Shown here: positions 20,623 to 20,827 of the stretch, one piece after another
Layout: the number at the start of each line of letters is the position of its first letter
How positions within the stretch are numbered: position 1 is the first letter of the stretch
From: Haplosporangium gracile
Taxonomy: Eukaryota > Mortierellomycota > Mortierellomycetes > Mortierellales > Mortierellaceae
DNA length: 20,827 nucleotides
Assembly: GCA_015499985.1 (NCBI GenBank)
Contig: JAAAUF010000745.1
Coordinates: 1 to 20,827, forward strand
Direction: 5' to 3'
Notes under the pieces: model-generated
The model's database searches: none
Told to the model about the DNA's origin: nothing
The model's input: only the letters and a program-made list of their open reading frames with translations
Made by a program: the position numbers and the translations under genes

Positions 20623-20827
20623 GTCCCTTTTTTTTGTTTTTAAGAAATTTAATACTCCCTTTCACTAGGCAGCCCTCACCGTTCAAAAGGATATAAAAAT
20701 AAATGTCAAAAAAGCATAAATGTTACATCTAAACTGGGAAAAAAGACAAGTGTACCAAAAACAGAGGGATGGAAACATGATAAATAAAATACAAAGAGGA
20801 ATAAAGTACAAGAAGGTTAGGTAGGGT
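20623..20827. promoter_or_regulatory. A/T-rich right edge: possible promoter of the small minus-strand gene
   Basis: This edge is very A/T-rich. On the minus strand a TATA-like stretch lies at about 20691-20697, roughly 70 bases before the proposed ATG at 20622. The + strand carries three AATAAA hexamers (20698, 20783, 20800), which would suit a 3' UTR if a + strand gene ended here, but no such gene was found. The assignment is uncertain. Confidence 0.25.

Noticed and set aside
20698..20805. Three AATAAA hexamers on the + strand as evidence for a + strand gene end
   Set aside because: No + strand coding region leads into them, and the region is so A/T-rich that such hexamers are expected by chance.

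Overview
This window is nuclear DNA from a fungus. Short introns of about 90 to 330 bases with GT..AG ends interrupt most genes, coding third positions are G/C-rich, and the spacers hold long purine or pyrimidine runs. The protein architectures (an XMAP215 protein with at least four TOG domains and a full-length kinesin-3 with FHA and PH domains) fit an early-diverging, zygomycete-type fungus such as a Mortierella relative better than a yeast or ascomycete. That placement is inferred from the look of the sequence and not from any search.

Layout, left to right. At 158-7529 (+) is a 12-exon gene for a 2068-residue XMAP215/Dis1 (Stu2, Alp14, chTOG) microtubule polymerase. At 8009-10024 (+) is a single-exon gene for a SET-MYND (SMYD/Set6-like) protein lysine methyltransferase. 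Facing it at 10233-11932 (-) is a two-exon gene for mitochondrial glutamate N-acetyltransferase / ornithine acetyltransferase (ArgJ; ARG7 in budding yeast). At 12382-18847 (-) is a 10-exon gene for a 1701-residue kinesin-3 (Unc-104/KIF1). Beyond it lie about 1.4 kb of low-complexity, purine-rich spacer and a possible small two-exon gene of unknown function at 20231-20622 (-). All exon borders were placed by hand from splice signals, reading phase and family conservation.

The genes do not form one pathway. Two encode microtubule proteins (a plus-end polymerase and a plus-end-directed cargo motor), one an arginine-synthesis enzyme and one a methyltransferase. Sharing a locus is probably chance. 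The SET-MYND and ArgJ genes converge across a 208-base gap. ArgJ lies downstream of kinesin-3 on the same strand, and the 449 bases between them carry a perfect Gcn4/Cpc1-type site (TGAGTCA), which fits amino-acid control of arginine synthesis.

The points most worth a second look are the TOG gene's domain plan (four recognisable TOG domains, a TOG5-sized gap filled by a Pro/Gly/Met-rich linker, then the metazoan-type C-terminal helical domain), the unidentified small gene at the right edge, the Gcn4-type site, the enlarged MYND finger, and the (GGGAA)6 G-quadruplex-type repeat upstream of kinesin-3. I saw no mobile element, CRISPR array, tRNA or rRNA gene.
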